Origin: Clostridium_I sp963725425
Lineage (GTDB): Bacteria > Bacillota > Clostridia > Clostridiales > Clostridiaceae
Reading direction: 5' to 3'
NCBI GenBank assembly: GCA_963725425.1
Contig: CAVRYJ010000040.1
Location: 124,001 to 188,000, forward strand
Length of the DNA: 64,000 nucleotides
Shown here: positions 53,304-62,656 of the stretch, one piece after another
Layout of the letters: each line of letters begins with the position of its first letter
How positions within the stretch are numbered: the stretch's first letter is position 1
Program-made: the position numbers and the translations under genes
Notes under the pieces: model-generated
The model's input: the letters and a program-made list of their open reading frames with translations, nothing else
Database searches by the model: none
What the model was told of the DNA's origin: nothing

Positions 53304-54446
53304 CTACAATTGGATACCTGTAAAATTCAGAACTATTCCTATGGTAAAACATACAATAAATATCAATGATATTAATTTAATAATAAACTTAGGTTTAAAG
53401 GTTTGGCTAAGCATAAGGGTATTTTTTATATCTATCATTGGCCCAAATATCAAGAAAGCAAGGATAGATCCACTGGTAAACTGACCTACAAATGTTCTTG
53501 CAATGAAAGCGTCCGTTTCTGAACAAACTGAAAGCAAAAAAGCTAGAGCTATCATTACTAAAACAGAAGTTACACTGTTATGACCTATGGTAAGCATATA
53601 TTTTCTTGGTAAGACTACCTGCATTACAGATGAAAGAAAAGCGCCTGCTATTACATATTTGCCCACATCCTTGAATTCCTCACTTGTATGTTCAAGTATT
53701 TCAACAATAGATCCTGCAATTGTAACCCTTTCACCTTCTTTATGATGATGTTCATGTCCACATGAGCACTCACCATCATCATGGTGATGATGGTGATGTT
53801 CTTCATGAAGTTGTGAATATAAATGTGATTGCATTTTATTAGTAGATTGATTTAGAGTATATATCCATTGCCCAGCAACTCTTCTCACTGTTTTAGCATC
53901 ATCTTCAGTTTTAAATTTACTGACTATAAATCCAATTGTCATAGCACTAAGAGCTCCAATTCCCCCTCTCATCAAAACCATATATGAGCTACTCTGAAAT
54001 GCATAATAGGTAGAAACAAGTACTACAGGATTTATTATTGGAACTGAAAGCATAAATGTAACCCCAATATACAGAGGCATTCCCTTTTTCAAAAGCCGTC
54101 TAACTATTGGAATTATGGCGCAATCACATACAGGAAACACTATTCCAACAATACCTGCAATAAAAATTCCCACTACTTTATTTTTAGGAATTATCCTGGC
54201 TATAGTCTCTTCAGATATAAATACCTGAATTAAAGATGATATAAATACACCAATTATTATGAACGGTATAGCCTCTAAAATTATACTTAAAAATATGGTA
54301 GTAAAACTTTGAAGCATTGCATTTTGAATTATTGGGCTAATTTCAATTTTCAGAGAAACTAGGATTAAGAATAACAAAAGAAAGATAGGGAGTAATACTA
54401 TTATGATGGCAGGACTAGTTCCTCTACTTTGTCTTGTTTCTAACAA
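53304..54446 (-). CDS. DUF318/YraQ-type permease with a His-rich cytoplasmic loop
   Basis: 380 residues with about eight helices. FPVCDCAIIPIVRRLLKKGMPL and FLLSVCSETDAFIA are the conserved family motifs, with cysteines suited to metal or thiol chemistry. The loop between the two halves (about residues 214-239) is rich in histidine, with HHHHHHDDGECSCGHEHHH-type sequence, suggesting binding of zinc or another divalent ion. The TTG start at 54446 follows GAGGTGAGAA. It is followed by the TIGR03943 protein and preceded by znuABC, supporting a zinc-related role. Confidence 0.85.
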   Translation of the reverse strand: MLETRQSRGTSPAIIIVLLPIFLLLFLILVSLKIEISPIIQNAMLQSFTTIFLSIILEAIPFIIIGVFISSLIQVFISEETIARIIPKNKVVGIFIAGIVGIVFPVCDCAIIPIVRRLLKKGMPLYIGVTFMLSVPIINPVVLVSTYYAFQSSSYMVLMRGGIGALSAMTIGFIVSKFKTEDDAKTVRRVAGQWIYTLNQSTNKMQSHLYSQLHEEHHHHHHDDGECSCGHEHHHKEGERVTIAGSIVEILEHTSEEFKDVGKYVIAGAFLSSVMQVVLPRKYMLTIGHNSVTSVLVMIALAFLLSVCSETDAFIARTFVGQFTSGSILAFLIFGPMIDIKNTLMLSQTFKPKFIIKLISLIFIVCFTIGIVLNFTGIQL

Positions 54447-54667
54447 ATTTTCTCACCTCATTTTAATTTACTAGCCACTAGAAATTAATACAATAGGTTA
54501 AATATAATCTATTGTATTATAAGTGATTGCAATTTTTCCAGTTAAGCTAGCCTCTGTTAACTAAGTTTTTATCTGTATATTATGTATATAAACTAATGAG
54601 GTAAGATATTACTTTTATTATTTTAAGGAATTGTTAAGTTAAACATATTGATAAGTCAAAAAGTCCA

Positions 54668-54695
54668 AGACTTCCAGTAAACTCACTGGAAGTCT
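54668..54695 (-). terminator. Terminator after the znu operon
   Basis: Perfect 11-bp stem, AGACTTCCAGT with ACTGGAAGTCT, six-base loop and a T-rich tail on the minus strand, 40 bases after the last znu permease. The remaining gap up to 54447 shows nothing else. Confidence 0.85.
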
Positions 54696-54735
54696 ATTAA
54701 AATATTCATCTTTCCTAAGGCAAATTACATTTTTC

Positions 54736-55548
54736 TTATTTACTCTTAGAGCTTATATAAGCTATAACCCTTGCACATGTATAAAACAATACTCCTATAA
54801 TTGACACTAAGAATCCTATTGGCAATCCAAAAAAATATGCTAGAATCAATGAAGTCCATACAGTACTCAATGAAAATATCAGGGATAATAAAATTACTTT
54901 CCTTGGATTACTTGTTATATATATACTTGCTGCCATAGGTGCAATAAGTAAACTAAAGCAAAGCAATGCACCTACTATTGGTACAGTAACTGCAGTAACC
55001 AAGGCCAGAATAACCATAAAGCACATCTCTATAAATCTAACCGGTATTCCTCGTGATTCTGCTATTTCTTTAGAAACAGATGCCAGAAGTAATGGTCTGT
55101 ACAAAAAAATTATTGCAAATAGGCATATTGCTCCTAAAACAGCTGTATCTATAACTTGTTCTGTGCTAATTCCTACAATTTGACCAAACAAAAGTGCATA
55201 AGCTCCAGCAGCATACTTGTTGCTTAAACCTAAGAAAAGTGCACCTATTCCAAGTGTTGCAACTAAAATAAGTGCAGTTACCACATCATTACGTTCTTCC
55301 TTGCTAAGATATCCAATTAATAAAGCACCTAATATTGAAAATACAGACAGTCCATATATAGGATTAATATTAATTAGCACTGCTCCAGCTCCACCAGCAA
55401 ATCCAATTTGAGGTAATGCATGTGCTGCAAATGAAGCGTTTCGAATAACAACAAAGTAACCAATAAATGTGCAAAGAATAGCTACTATAGTTCCACTAAT
55501 CCACGCATGAATCATAAAGGTATCTGTGAACACTCCTAAATTAATCAT
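54736..55548 (-). CDS. znuB: Zinc-type ABC permease, second copy
   Basis: 270 residues with eight predicted helices, of the ABC-3 (ZnuB/MntB) family. Hallmarks are FVVIRNASFAAHALPQIGFAGGAGAV, EERNDVVTALILVATLGIGALFL and VPIVGALLCFSLLIAPMAAS. The start at 55548 (MINLGVFTD) is taken over a GTG at 55563. It overlaps the end of the first permease. Both permeases are of similar length and family, so the transporter may use a heterodimer. Confidence 0.88.
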   Translation of the reverse strand: MINLGVFTDTFMIHAWISGTIVAILCTFIGYFVVIRNASFAAHALPQIGFAGGAGAVLININPIYGLSVFSILGALLIGYLSKEERNDVVTALILVATLGIGALFLGLSNKYAAGAYALLFGQIVGISTEQVIDTAVLGAICLFAIIFLYRPLLLASVSKEIAESRGIPVRFIEMCFMVILALVTAVTVPIVGALLCFSLLIAPMAASIYITSNPRKVILLSLIFSLSTVWTSLILAYFFGLPIGFLVSIIGVLFYTCARVIAYISSKSK

Positions 55549-56440
55549 TATTGAGCACCCCACTAGTTTTTATGATTCCTGAATTAGAAAGCTTATGTTT
55601 TAATCTAGCTAAAAGATAGAACAATAAAATAAGAGTTGAAACAAAAAAACTTACTGTCCATCCTCGTCCTGTAGGTGGCCATTGAAAGCTATCATATGCA
55701 AGAATAATTCCAAGCCACATAGCTATAATTCCTATACTAGCTGAGACTAACATTGCTGAACTCATTTTGCGTGTAAGCTGTATAGCTGCAGCTGCAGGTC
55801 CAATTAATAAAGCAGTACTTAAAAGTGCCCCTGTAATCAATGATCCCTCTTCTACTACAAAAGATAACAAAACCACAAATATAATACTGATAAACCTAAC
55901 TGGAATACCTCTTGTCTTTGCTATATCTGGTTCAATTGAACATAACAGTAAAGGACGATATATTATACATATAATAATTGCTGTAGCAATTGTTAGCATA
56001 GCTATAATTATAACTGTATTACGATTGACAACAAAAATAGAACCAAATAGAATTAACATAGATGCGTTTGATTTACCAGTAAAACGCATATCAAGATATA
56101 GAAATAAAGATTCTAGTCCCAGTGCCACGGATAAAACAATTCCTGTTGATAAATCTCTCTCTTTGGCCCCATTGCCCAAGGTTTCCATTCCAATAGCTGT
56201 AAGTATACCAAAGCCTAAAAATCCCCATAAAGTATTAATTCCAATTAAAAATGCTATAGCTGCACCCGCCCCACCAAAGTCGGATATAGCATGACCCGCA
56301 AAGGATTGACCTCTAATAATTACAAACACACCAATTACTCCAGATATTGCTGCAACAACGGTGCTAAGTATCAAAGCATTTATAACCTCTGAATTTTGAA
56401 AAAAACCTGGTGCAAACAAAAGTTCACTCAGTTGTTTCAT
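55541..56440 (-). CDS. znuB: Zinc-type ABC permease, first copy
   Basis: 299 residues of the ABC-3 permease family, with IRGQSFAGHAISDFGGAGAAI, ERDLSTGIVLSVALGLESLFLY and EEGSLITGALLSTALLIGPAAAA. Its start overlaps the znuC stop by four bases. The C-terminal tail (RLKHKLSNSGIIKTSGVLNND) is polar. With znuC and znuA it should import Zn(II), or Mn(II), from a binding protein. Confidence 0.9.
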   Translation of the reverse strand: MKQLSELLFAPGFFQNSEVINALILSTVVAAISGVIGVFVIIRGQSFAGHAISDFGGAGAAIAFLIGINTLWGFLGFGILTAIGMETLGNGAKERDLSTGIVLSVALGLESLFLYLDMRFTGKSNASMLILFGSIFVVNRNTVIIIAMLTIATAIIICIIYRPLLLCSIEPDIAKTRGIPVRFISIIFVVLLSFVVEEGSLITGALLSTALLIGPAAAAIQLTRKMSSAMLVSASIGIIAMWLGIILAYDSFQWPPTGRGWTVSFFVSTLILLFYLLARLKHKLSNSGIIKTSGVLNND

Positions 56441-57283
56441 GTATTAACCTCCGATTCTACGCAGTAATTATTAGAATCACAATTTAGCCCTGGATTATTT
56501 CCACCTACAACCATAATCCTTCCGTTAACATGTAATACTTCAACTGGATAACCATACAAATTACTTAGTACGTCATTGTGGAAAACATCTGAAACTTTTC
56601 CTATAGCAGCCTTTCCTTCCGCAAGGTATAATACTCTATCCATAACATCTAAAAGAGGATTCATGTCATGTGCAACCAAAATTATAGTTACACCTTTCTC
56701 TCTACCTATTTTAGAAATTAACTTTGTTACTTCATAAGCACTTTTAATGTCAAGATTTGATAATGGTTCATCTAATAACAAAATTTTAGGATCTGTAAGT
56801 AATGCCTGAGCAATAAGTAGCCTTTGCTGTTCACCACCTGACAGTTTACCAATAGGAGAATCAGCGTATCCAGTGGCATCAACGGCTTCCAATATTTCAT
56901 CCACACGTTTTTTTCGCTTTTTACTTGGAAGTGGAATTCCAAAGCGATGCCCATCTAATCCAAGTGCAACTAAATCACGTCCTCTTAAGGGAATGTTTGG
57001 TTCTAAAAATATTTTTTGTGGTACATAACCTATTTGTCTATTCCCTTTTTTAGCTGTTTCCCCAAAAAAAATTCACCTTTCCTTCTGTAGGAGATAATAA
57101 CCCTAAAATCACCTTAAGTAAGGTTGATTTTCCTGCTCCATTTGAACCTATTAATCCTACAAATTCACCAGGGTAAAATTCAACATTTACATTTCTAAGG
57201 ACATGCTTTTCGTAGAATTTTACGGATATATTATCAAGTGTTAAAATTGGGTTCTTTATATTTACTGCTATAGAATCTGTCAT
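56437..57283 (-). pseudogene. znuC: Zinc ABC transporter ATPase, one frameshift
   Basis: N-terminal frame (57050-57283): LTLDNISVKFYEKHVLRNV and Walker A GSNGAGKSTLLKVILGLLSP, ending KVNFFWGNS. The second frame continues with ETAKKGNRQIGYVPQKIFLEPNIPLRGRDLVALGLDG, signature KLSGGEQQRLLIAQALL, Walker B ILLLDEPLSNLD and VAHDMNPLLDVMD. The frames join if the T8 run (57064-57071) is T7. The full protein would be 281 residues, normal for the family. The run length is suspicious for a sequencing error. Confidence 0.9.
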
Positions 57284-58245
57284 GACATAGTCTCCGTGGA
57301 AAGCTTATCTTTTAAAGCTTTCAATATATTTTTAGTTTCGTCTTCCATCCATGTTTGATATGTATGTTTAGGAGGCATTGTCTCATATACACCTACAACT
57401 GGAATATTATTGTTTTTAGCAAGATTCAATAAATTAGTAGTTACATCATCCATAGATTGTTCATTATACACAAATACTTTAACCTTTTTTTCTTTTAAAA
57501 GATCCTCCTCAATTTTAACATTCTGCGGTGACGGATCGGTGCCATTCATTACAGAAGCTTGAAATCCCCATGGAGTTTTTACGTCTAAATTTGCAGCTTC
57601 TAACAAATAATTTGCTACTGGTTCAGTAACTGCAACTCCATTTTTACCATAGGACTTCTGAATTTCATTCAAATCATTCTTCCATGTTTTTAGAGAATTA
57701 TCAAATATAGTTAATCTATCTTGAAAATATTTTTTTTCATTGGGTAACTGACTTTCTAAATTTTCAGTAATTAGCTTTGCTACTTTCTCCATAGTATCTG
57801 GTTTATACCAAAGATGTGGATTTGCAGTATTATCAGAATAACCTAAAGACTTACCAACATTTATTGTAGTTCTATTTGAATTTTCGGAACTGGATTCAAG
57901 TTTATCCATAAAATCATCATATCCTAGGCCATTTTGAACAATTAGTGTTGCATTACTTATATTAGTTTCATCTTGAGTATTTGCTTCATATGAATGTGGA
58001 TCAGTACTAGGATTACTTATAATAGCTGTAACTGATACATATTTCCCGCCAATTTGTTTTATAACATCTGCATATTGATTTTCTGCACCAACAGTTTCAA
58101 CCACTTTTGCGGATGTTGAAGAACTTGAAGAAGACTGAGTACTGCATCCTATTAAAGATATTGATACTAAAACAGAAGTGGTAATAATCATCAATGCTTT
58201 CCAATTATATATTTTGAAATTATTATTTAATTTAATTAGTTTCAT
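57280..58245 (-). CDS. znuA: Zinc/manganese-type ABC substrate-binding lipoprotein
   Basis: 321 residues. The signal peptide ends in the lipobox SLIGCSTQ, followed by a serine-rich linker. Metal-binding residues of the cluster A-I fold are visible: STDPHSYEANTQD, NPHLWYKPDTMEKVA and the C-terminal part after VTEPVANYLLEAANL. No long His-rich loop is present. The ATG follows GGGAGGACAA. It starts the operon znuA-znuC-znuB-znuB and overlaps znuC by four bases. A perfect 43-bp palindrome lies just upstream. Zinc is favoured by context, manganese is possible. Confidence 0.88.
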   Translation of the reverse strand: MKLIKLNNNFKIYNWKALMIITTSVLVSISLIGCSTQSSSSSSTSAKVVETVGAENQYADVIKQIGGKYVSVTAIISNPSTDPHSYEANTQDETNISNATLIVQNGLGYDDFMDKLESSSENSNRTTINVGKSLGYSDNTANPHLWYKPDTMEKVAKLITENLESQLPNEKKYFQDRLTIFDNSLKTWKNDLNEIQKSYGKNGVAVTEPVANYLLEAANLDVKTPWGFQASVMNGTDPSPQNVKIEEDLLKEKKVKVFVYNEQSMDDVTTNLLNLAKNNNIPVVGVYETMPPKHTYQTWMEDETKNILKALKDKLSTETMS

Positions 58246-58256
58246 TTTGTCCTCCC

Positions 58257-58299
58257 AGAATTAATGTAAATGCAATTTGATTGCATTTACATTAATTCT
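58257..58299 (-). promoter_or_regulatory. znuA: Perfect 43-bp palindrome before znuA, probable metal-regulator operator
   Basis: Arms of 20 bp (58257-58276 and 58280-58299) around a 3-base centre, with the core TGCAAT-TTG-ATTGCA. It ends against the znuA ribosome site. The layout suits a Fur/Zur-type repressor, but no protein is shown to bind it. Confidence 0.65.
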
Positions 58300-58448
58300 A
58301 GGGCATATTTTATCATTTGTCAAGAATTTGTTTTCATATTTTTCCCATTTCATATATGCACTTTAATTTTAGCAAAACAACTTGTAAAGATATAAGGTAT
58401 CATCAAAAATTAACAAGTGAATAGAATTCAGATTTATATTTTTAATGT

Positions 58449-59759
58449 TTAAGCCTGCCCGGTGAACGTTAGATACAGAAGCACTGCGTTTAGTACTATT
58501 ATTATAGTAGCTATTACAACACCCAAAAACCTTACAAACCCTTTGTTAACTAAGATTCCCATCAAATCTTTACGTTTAGCTATAATTAGCATTTGAATGA
58601 TGGGGAATGGAAGGATAAAACTAAGTGCAACCTGACTCAAAACAAGGGTATCCATTGGATTAATTCCAATTGCAATAATAACTAAAGCTGGCATCATAGT
58701 TACAAGCCTTCTAACATTTATAGGTATGCTCAAATTAACAAAACCTTTCATAATTGTTTGTCCTGCCATAGTTCCAACAGCTGAAGATGATAGTCCTGAC
58801 GCAAGTAATGCTATTCCAAATGCGCCGCTTGATAAAGACCCTAGCAATGGTTGTAATGATTTATTCGCCTGTTCCATTGTATCAACTACTATTCCATTTT
58901 TATAAAATACTGCAGCAGATACTATAACCATTGCAGCATTAACAATAAAAGCAATATTCATAGCAATAGCAACATCTAGCTTTTCCATTCTTAAATGTTT
59001 TAATTTTCCTTCATTAGATGAATCCGTACCTCTATATTGAACTAAGTGTGAGTGTAAATATATAACATGTGGCATAACTGTTGCTCCAAGCATTCCTACT
59101 GCTATTAATACAGCTTCACCATTAGGTAACATAGGAACTATTGTATGAATTGCCACTTGAGTCCAATCAGGTTTTGCAAGAAATAATTCTATTGTATATG
59201 CAATGCTGATTACTGCCACAAGAGCTGCTATTATAATCTCAACAATTTTCTGTCCGTATTTCTCCATGTAGCAAATTAAATAGGTTAATAACCCGGTAAG
59301 AAGTCCTGCATATATCATTGGTATTCCAAATAATAAATATAATCCTAATGTCCCACCAATGAACTCAGCTAAATCTGTTGCCATAGCTCCTATCTCTGCA
59401 ACAATCCAAAATATCCAGTTTGTAGATTTTGAAAATACCTTAGCACACATTTCAGGTAGGTTGTGACCTGTAGCTATTCCTAGCTTTGCAGACATAATTT
59501 GCAAAAATATAGCTATTAAATTACTCCATAAAATAACCCAAATGAGAACATAATTAAATTTTGACCCTCCACTGATATTGGTGGCGAAATTTCCTGGATC
59601 TATATATGCAACACTAACAACAAATGCTGGTCCTAAAAACTTTAGTAATTGCATTATTCTACTTTTCTTTTCCATTTTTTCATCATCAAATCCGCTATTT
59701 ATAGCAGTATGTTTTGGTGGATTTAAACCCACATCAATTAAACCCTTTTCGCTCTGCAT
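58449..59759 (-). CDS. mntH: Nramp-type divalent metal transporter
   Basis: 436 residues with 11 helices. The first helix has YIDPGNFATNISGG with the metal-binding Asp and Asn, and the later loop GATVMPHVIYLHSHLVQYRG has the second conserved segment. GHNLPEMCAKVFSK and the AQSSAVTG-like SGLSSSAVGTMAGQTIMKG are also typical. It imports Mn(II) or Fe(II) with protons. It is divergent from mntR, with a DtxR-like box between them. Confidence 0.93.
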   Translation of the reverse strand: MQSEKGLIDVGLNPPKHTAINSGFDDEKMEKKSRIMQLLKFLGPAFVVSVAYIDPGNFATNISGGSKFNYVLIWVILWSNLIAIFLQIMSAKLGIATGHNLPEMCAKVFSKSTNWIFWIVAEIGAMATDLAEFIGGTLGLYLLFGIPMIYAGLLTGLLTYLICYMEKYGQKIVEIIIAALVAVISIAYTIELFLAKPDWTQVAIHTIVPMLPNGEAVLIAVGMLGATVMPHVIYLHSHLVQYRGTDSSNEGKLKHLRMEKLDVAIAMNIAFIVNAAMVIVSAAVFYKNGIVVDTMEQANKSLQPLLGSLSSGAFGIALLASGLSSSAVGTMAGQTIMKGFVNLSIPINVRRLVTMMPALVIIAIGINPMDTLVLSQVALSFILPFPIIQMLIIAKRKDLMGILVNKGFVRFLGVVIATIIIVLNAVLLYLTFTGQA

Positions 59760-59825
59760 TAAAACATCCCCTTAACTTTTAAATATATTTAATATGGATA
59801 AAACCATTATTTAAAGTTAACCATT

Positions 59826-59839
59826 TTAGCCTAAGCTAA
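59826..59839. promoter_or_regulatory. DtxR/MntR-like box between mntH and mntR
   Basis: TTAGC-CTAA-GCTAA, a perfect inverted repeat, inside a wider AAAGTTA...TAACTTT repeat (59813-59842). It resembles the TTAGG-type boxes of DtxR-family regulators and lies about 65 bases before mntH and 120 before mntR. Confidence 0.55.
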
Positions 59840-59958
59840 CTTTATTTTTATAATATAAATTATGTTTTTGATGCCAAAACTGTTACTCCAAAGTAATTTT
59901 CTTATTTAATCATGCATATAATTTAATTGATATACTATAGTCTAAAGTAGGTGATAAT

Positions 59959-60432
59959 ATGGATAATAATCGCTTCTACACTTTTAATGAATATATGAAA
60001 AATGAAGAGGATTCGCTTTCTGCTTCTATGCAAGACTATCTTGAGATGATATATAGATTATCTGTAAACACAGGTTTTATAAGAATTCATGAACTTTCAA
60101 ATGCACTTAATGTACAACCACCTTCTGCCACCAAAATGGTACAAAAGCTTGCTGAGCTAAAGCTTTTAAAATATGAGAAATATGGAGTTTTAATGCTAGA
60201 TGAAGAAGGAAAACTACTTGGAGAAGAATTGCTTCATCGTCACAATATTATCGAAAAATTTTTAAAGATATTAGGAATCCCTGAATCAGAAATCTTAACT
60301 GAGACTGAGAAAATCGAGCATACTATAAGTAAAAGAACAGCAAAATGTTTTGAGAATTTCATAGAATTTAGTAAGGCTAATCAGGAGACAACAAATAAGC
60401 TTAAAAACTACATCCAGACGCATAAAGGATAA
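59959..60432 (+). CDS. mntR: DtxR/MntR-family metal-dependent repressor
   Basis: 157 residues. The N-terminal winged helix (about 25-85) has MQDYLEMIYRLS, IHELSNALNVQPPSATKMVQKLAELKLLKYEKYGVLMLDEEG, followed by the metal-binding dimer domain (LLHRHNIIEKFLKILGI, EKIEHTISKRT) with Glu, His and Asp ligands. No C-terminal SH3-like domain is present, as in MntR. It should repress mntH when manganese is plentiful. The ATG at 59959 follows AGGTGATA. Confidence 0.9.
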   Translation: MDNNRFYTFNEYMKNEEDSLSASMQDYLEMIYRLSVNTGFIRIHELSNALNVQPPSATKMVQKLAELKLLKYEKYGVLMLDEEGKLLGEELLHRHNIIEKFLKILGIPESEILTETEKIEHTISKRTAKCFENFIEFSKANQETTNKLKNYIQTHKG

Positions 60433-60445
60433 TGATATTAATAAA

Positions 60446-60480
60446 AAATCAGTACAGGAATAACTCCCCATACTGATTTT
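60446..60480 (+). terminator. Terminator after mntR
   Basis: AAATCAGTA pairs with TACTGATTT around a short loop, followed by TTCTTAG. It is 14 bases after the mntR stop. Confidence 0.7.
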
Positions 60481-60640
60481 CTTAGTTCCACTTGGAAACA
60501 TCCATATAATATTCTAAATAACATAATCATATTCCTTTCTATGCCTTGTTAGGTTATTGACTTACCTTTTATTTAACATTAATATATAAGTGAAACTTGA
60601 ATTAAAATAGCAAATAATAAATTACACTTAGGAGAATATT

Positions 60641-61261
60641 ATGACCACAACACTTTATTTAATTAGACATGGAGAAACTAAATGGAACAAACTAGGTAAA
60701 TTTCAAGGAAGTAAGGACATATCTCTATCTGAGGATGGTATTTCCCAGGCAAGATATTTGGCAAAAAGATTAGATGGAAACTTTGATTATATTTATACAA
60801 GTCCTTTAATACGTGCAAAAAAAACAGCAGAAATTATAAGTGAAAAATCAAAAGTAGTACCAATAATTTTTCCTGACATGCGTGAAATAAACTATGGAGA
60901 CTGGGAAGGTCTTACCATAAGCGAAATAAAAAGTTCCTATTCCAATGAGTTTAAACTCTGGAAAAATGATAAAATAACTGCTCCAATCTGCGGTGGAGAT
61001 GGAAGTCTTAAGAATGCTGCTGCAAGAGGTAAAAAATCAGTTTTAAAGATTGTACAAGCTCATTCAAGTAAAAAGATAGTTTTAGTTGCACATGGTGGAA
61101 TCATAAAAGCTGCCATTATCGGTCTTTTTAATTTTGAAATGACCATGTATCATAAGATTTACATCGGAAACACTTCAATAACTAAACTTATATTCAATGA
61201 TAAATTTGAACCAATAATTGAAGTCATGAATGATACAAGTCATTTAGTTGATACGCTTTAG
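60641..61261 (+). CDS. Histidine phosphatase (phosphoglycerate mutase-like)
   Basis: 206 residues of the branch-1 histidine phosphatase superfamily. The catalytic LIRHGETKWN is near the N-terminus, INYGDWEGLTISEI carries the conserved Glu, and VLVAHGGIIKAAI supplies the second histidine. It could act on a phosphosugar, a phosphoglycerate or the cobalamin-pathway phosphate (CobC-like); the window has cobT far away, and no direct link is seen. The ATG follows TAGGAGAATAT. Its stop overlaps that of the convergent hydrolase by three to four bases. Confidence 0.9.
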   Translation: MTTTLYLIRHGETKWNKLGKFQGSKDISLSEDGISQARYLAKRLDGNFDYIYTSPLIRAKKTAEIISEKSKVVPIIFPDMREINYGDWEGLTISEIKSSYSNEFKLWKNDKITAPICGGDGSLKNAAARGKKSVLKIVQAHSSKKIVLVAHGGIIKAAIIGLFNFEMTMYHKIYIGNTSITKLIFNDKFEPIIEVMNDTSHLVDTL

Positions 61262-62073
61262 AGATCCTGATTCATAAGGGTCTCTAACTTATTTATATGC
61301 TCATTGAAAACATTATGAAAATATTCCTTTGTAATCCCTATTATTTCTCGTTCCCATGAGTTTTTTTCGTAAATATGGTTTGCACCATCTATAATTTCGA
61401 GTTTGGTATTATCTCCGTAAATCTCTAAATATCTTTTGGAAGCCACTAAAGGCACCACTTCATCTCTATTACCATGAATAATAATTGACTTTTTTTCATA
61501 ACATGCCGCTCTATCATATATTTTTATTTTCTTAATGTCCTCTATAAACTTCTTTCCAAGAAGTAATCCTTCCACATCAAAGTTTCCACTCTGCAAAAAA
61601 TCATCTAATTTATCACCTACATAAGTGTTAGATAATATTATTTTATCCATAGTTCCTGCAGGCGACCACAGACAAAGTGTGTTAATCTCATCTTTTCTAT
61701 CTCCAGCTATAATGCTCGCTATAGCCCCGCCCATACTAAATCCCATTATTCCTATCTTTTCTTTATCTATAAAATCCAAATTTTTTACATAATCCAAAAT
61801 ATTATTTGCATCTACTATTTCCGTTCCCAGTGTCATATCAACAAATTCTCCATCACTCTCACCAGAACCTGAGAAATCGAACCTAATACTGGCTATTCCT
61901 AATTCTTCTAATTTTCTACATAATTTTACAAACATAAAATGGGGTCCCATTTTATTTCCACAAAATCCATGGTATATTATAACTATTGGTGCTTTTTTAT
62001 TCACATCTTCTGGAATGTGAAGGGCACCTCTTAACACTAAATCTCCGCTTTTTATTTCCACTGCCTTCTGCAT
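61258..62073 (-). CDS. Alpha/beta-hydrolase (esterase/lipase-like)
   Basis: 271 residues with the alpha/beta-hydrolase fold. VIIYHGFCGNKMG forms the oxyanion region, GIMGFSMGGAIAS is the nucleophile elbow with catalytic serine, IIHGNRDEVVPL carries the acid and DGANHIYEKNSWE the histidine. The ATG at 62073 follows GAGGTGTTTATA; three more codons upstream are possible. It is a single gene, and its substrate is not indicated. Confidence 0.9.
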   Translation of the reverse strand: MQKAVEIKSGDLVLRGALHIPEDVNKKAPIVIIYHGFCGNKMGPHFMFVKLCRKLEELGIASIRFDFSGSGESDGEFVDMTLGTEIVDANNILDYVKNLDFIDKEKIGIMGFSMGGAIASIIAGDRKDEINTLCLWSPAGTMDKIILSNTYVGDKLDDFLQSGNFDVEGLLLGKKFIEDIKKIKIYDRAACYEKKSIIIHGNRDEVVPLVASKRYLEIYGDNTKLEIIDGANHIYEKNSWEREIIGITKEYFHNVFNEHINKLETLMNQDL

Positions 62074-62239
62074 TATAAACACCTCTATATTTATCCTAGT
62101 ATTCCTATATATTTAGTGTATTGTTTTTAGTAGGTTTTGTCAACAATGATTTTTTTAATATTACATGAATAAACTATAAACAACGTTATTTAGGGGAAAT
62201 CGTTAGTAAAGTGCGTAACAACCGTTATACTCTAAAGAA

Positions 62240-62576
62240 AAAACGATTGATGAAACTGCTAAGTGACTAGCGCCAAGCAAAGCTTGGGCTATCTACTTTT
62301 CCCACTTAGTCATGACCACCCGTTAAACGGGTGGCATGCACTAGCCCTATAAGGGCCTGATACTGGCTGTGTCTCAAGACACGTTGAATAAGTTCGCCAA
62401 CCGCATAATTTTTACAGACTACCCCTAAAGGGGTTATTTCTTTTTGCCTATATTTACAGGCTCACCCGTGAACGGGTCAATAAACTCTTTCATACTTATT
62501 TGATCACTTCCTATATCTTCTTGTAATTGATTTTTTATATACTCTTGTATCGCCTTTTTATTTCTTCCAACTGTGT
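62240..62576 (-). mobile_element. 3' part of an IS200/IS605-like element (tnpA end and hairpins)
   Basis: The frame from about 62576 to the stop at 62434 reads TVGRNKKAIQEYIKNQLQED and ends FIDPFTGEPVNIGKKK, which fits the C-terminus of a Y1-type (TnpA) transposase. Downstream are five small hairpins: CCCCTTTAGGGG, GTGTCT/AGACAC, GGCCCTT/AAGGGC, CCACCCGT/ACGGGTGG and CCAAGC/GCTTGG. A CTAAGTG/CACTTAG pair closes the last. Such subterminal hairpins are typical of IS200/IS605 ends. The 5' half of the gene lies beyond the intron, outside the window. Between 62074 and 62240 I see nothing. Confidence 0.55.
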
Positions 62577-62615
62577 CGGATAAGTCCGAACCCTTTCGAG
62601 TTCTTTCTCTCCTAA

Positions 62616-62649
62616 GAACCGTGCTTGAAGGTTTCCCTTCACACGGCTC
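62616..62649 (-). ncRNA. Group II intron domain V
   Basis: 34 bases beginning GAGCCGTGTGAAGGGAAAC and ending AAGCACGGTTC. They form the two-part hairpin with a GAAA-type loop, and the conserved AGC triad is present. It lies eight bases after the reverse-transcriptase stop. This is the catalytic core of the ribozyme. Confidence 0.88.
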
Positions 62650-62656
62650 ACGCATC

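Noticed and set aside
62577..62655. N-terminal part of the 73-codon ORF ending at 62434
   Set aside because: The first 26 or so codons are translated intron domain V and VI; only the part after about 62576 looks like protein.
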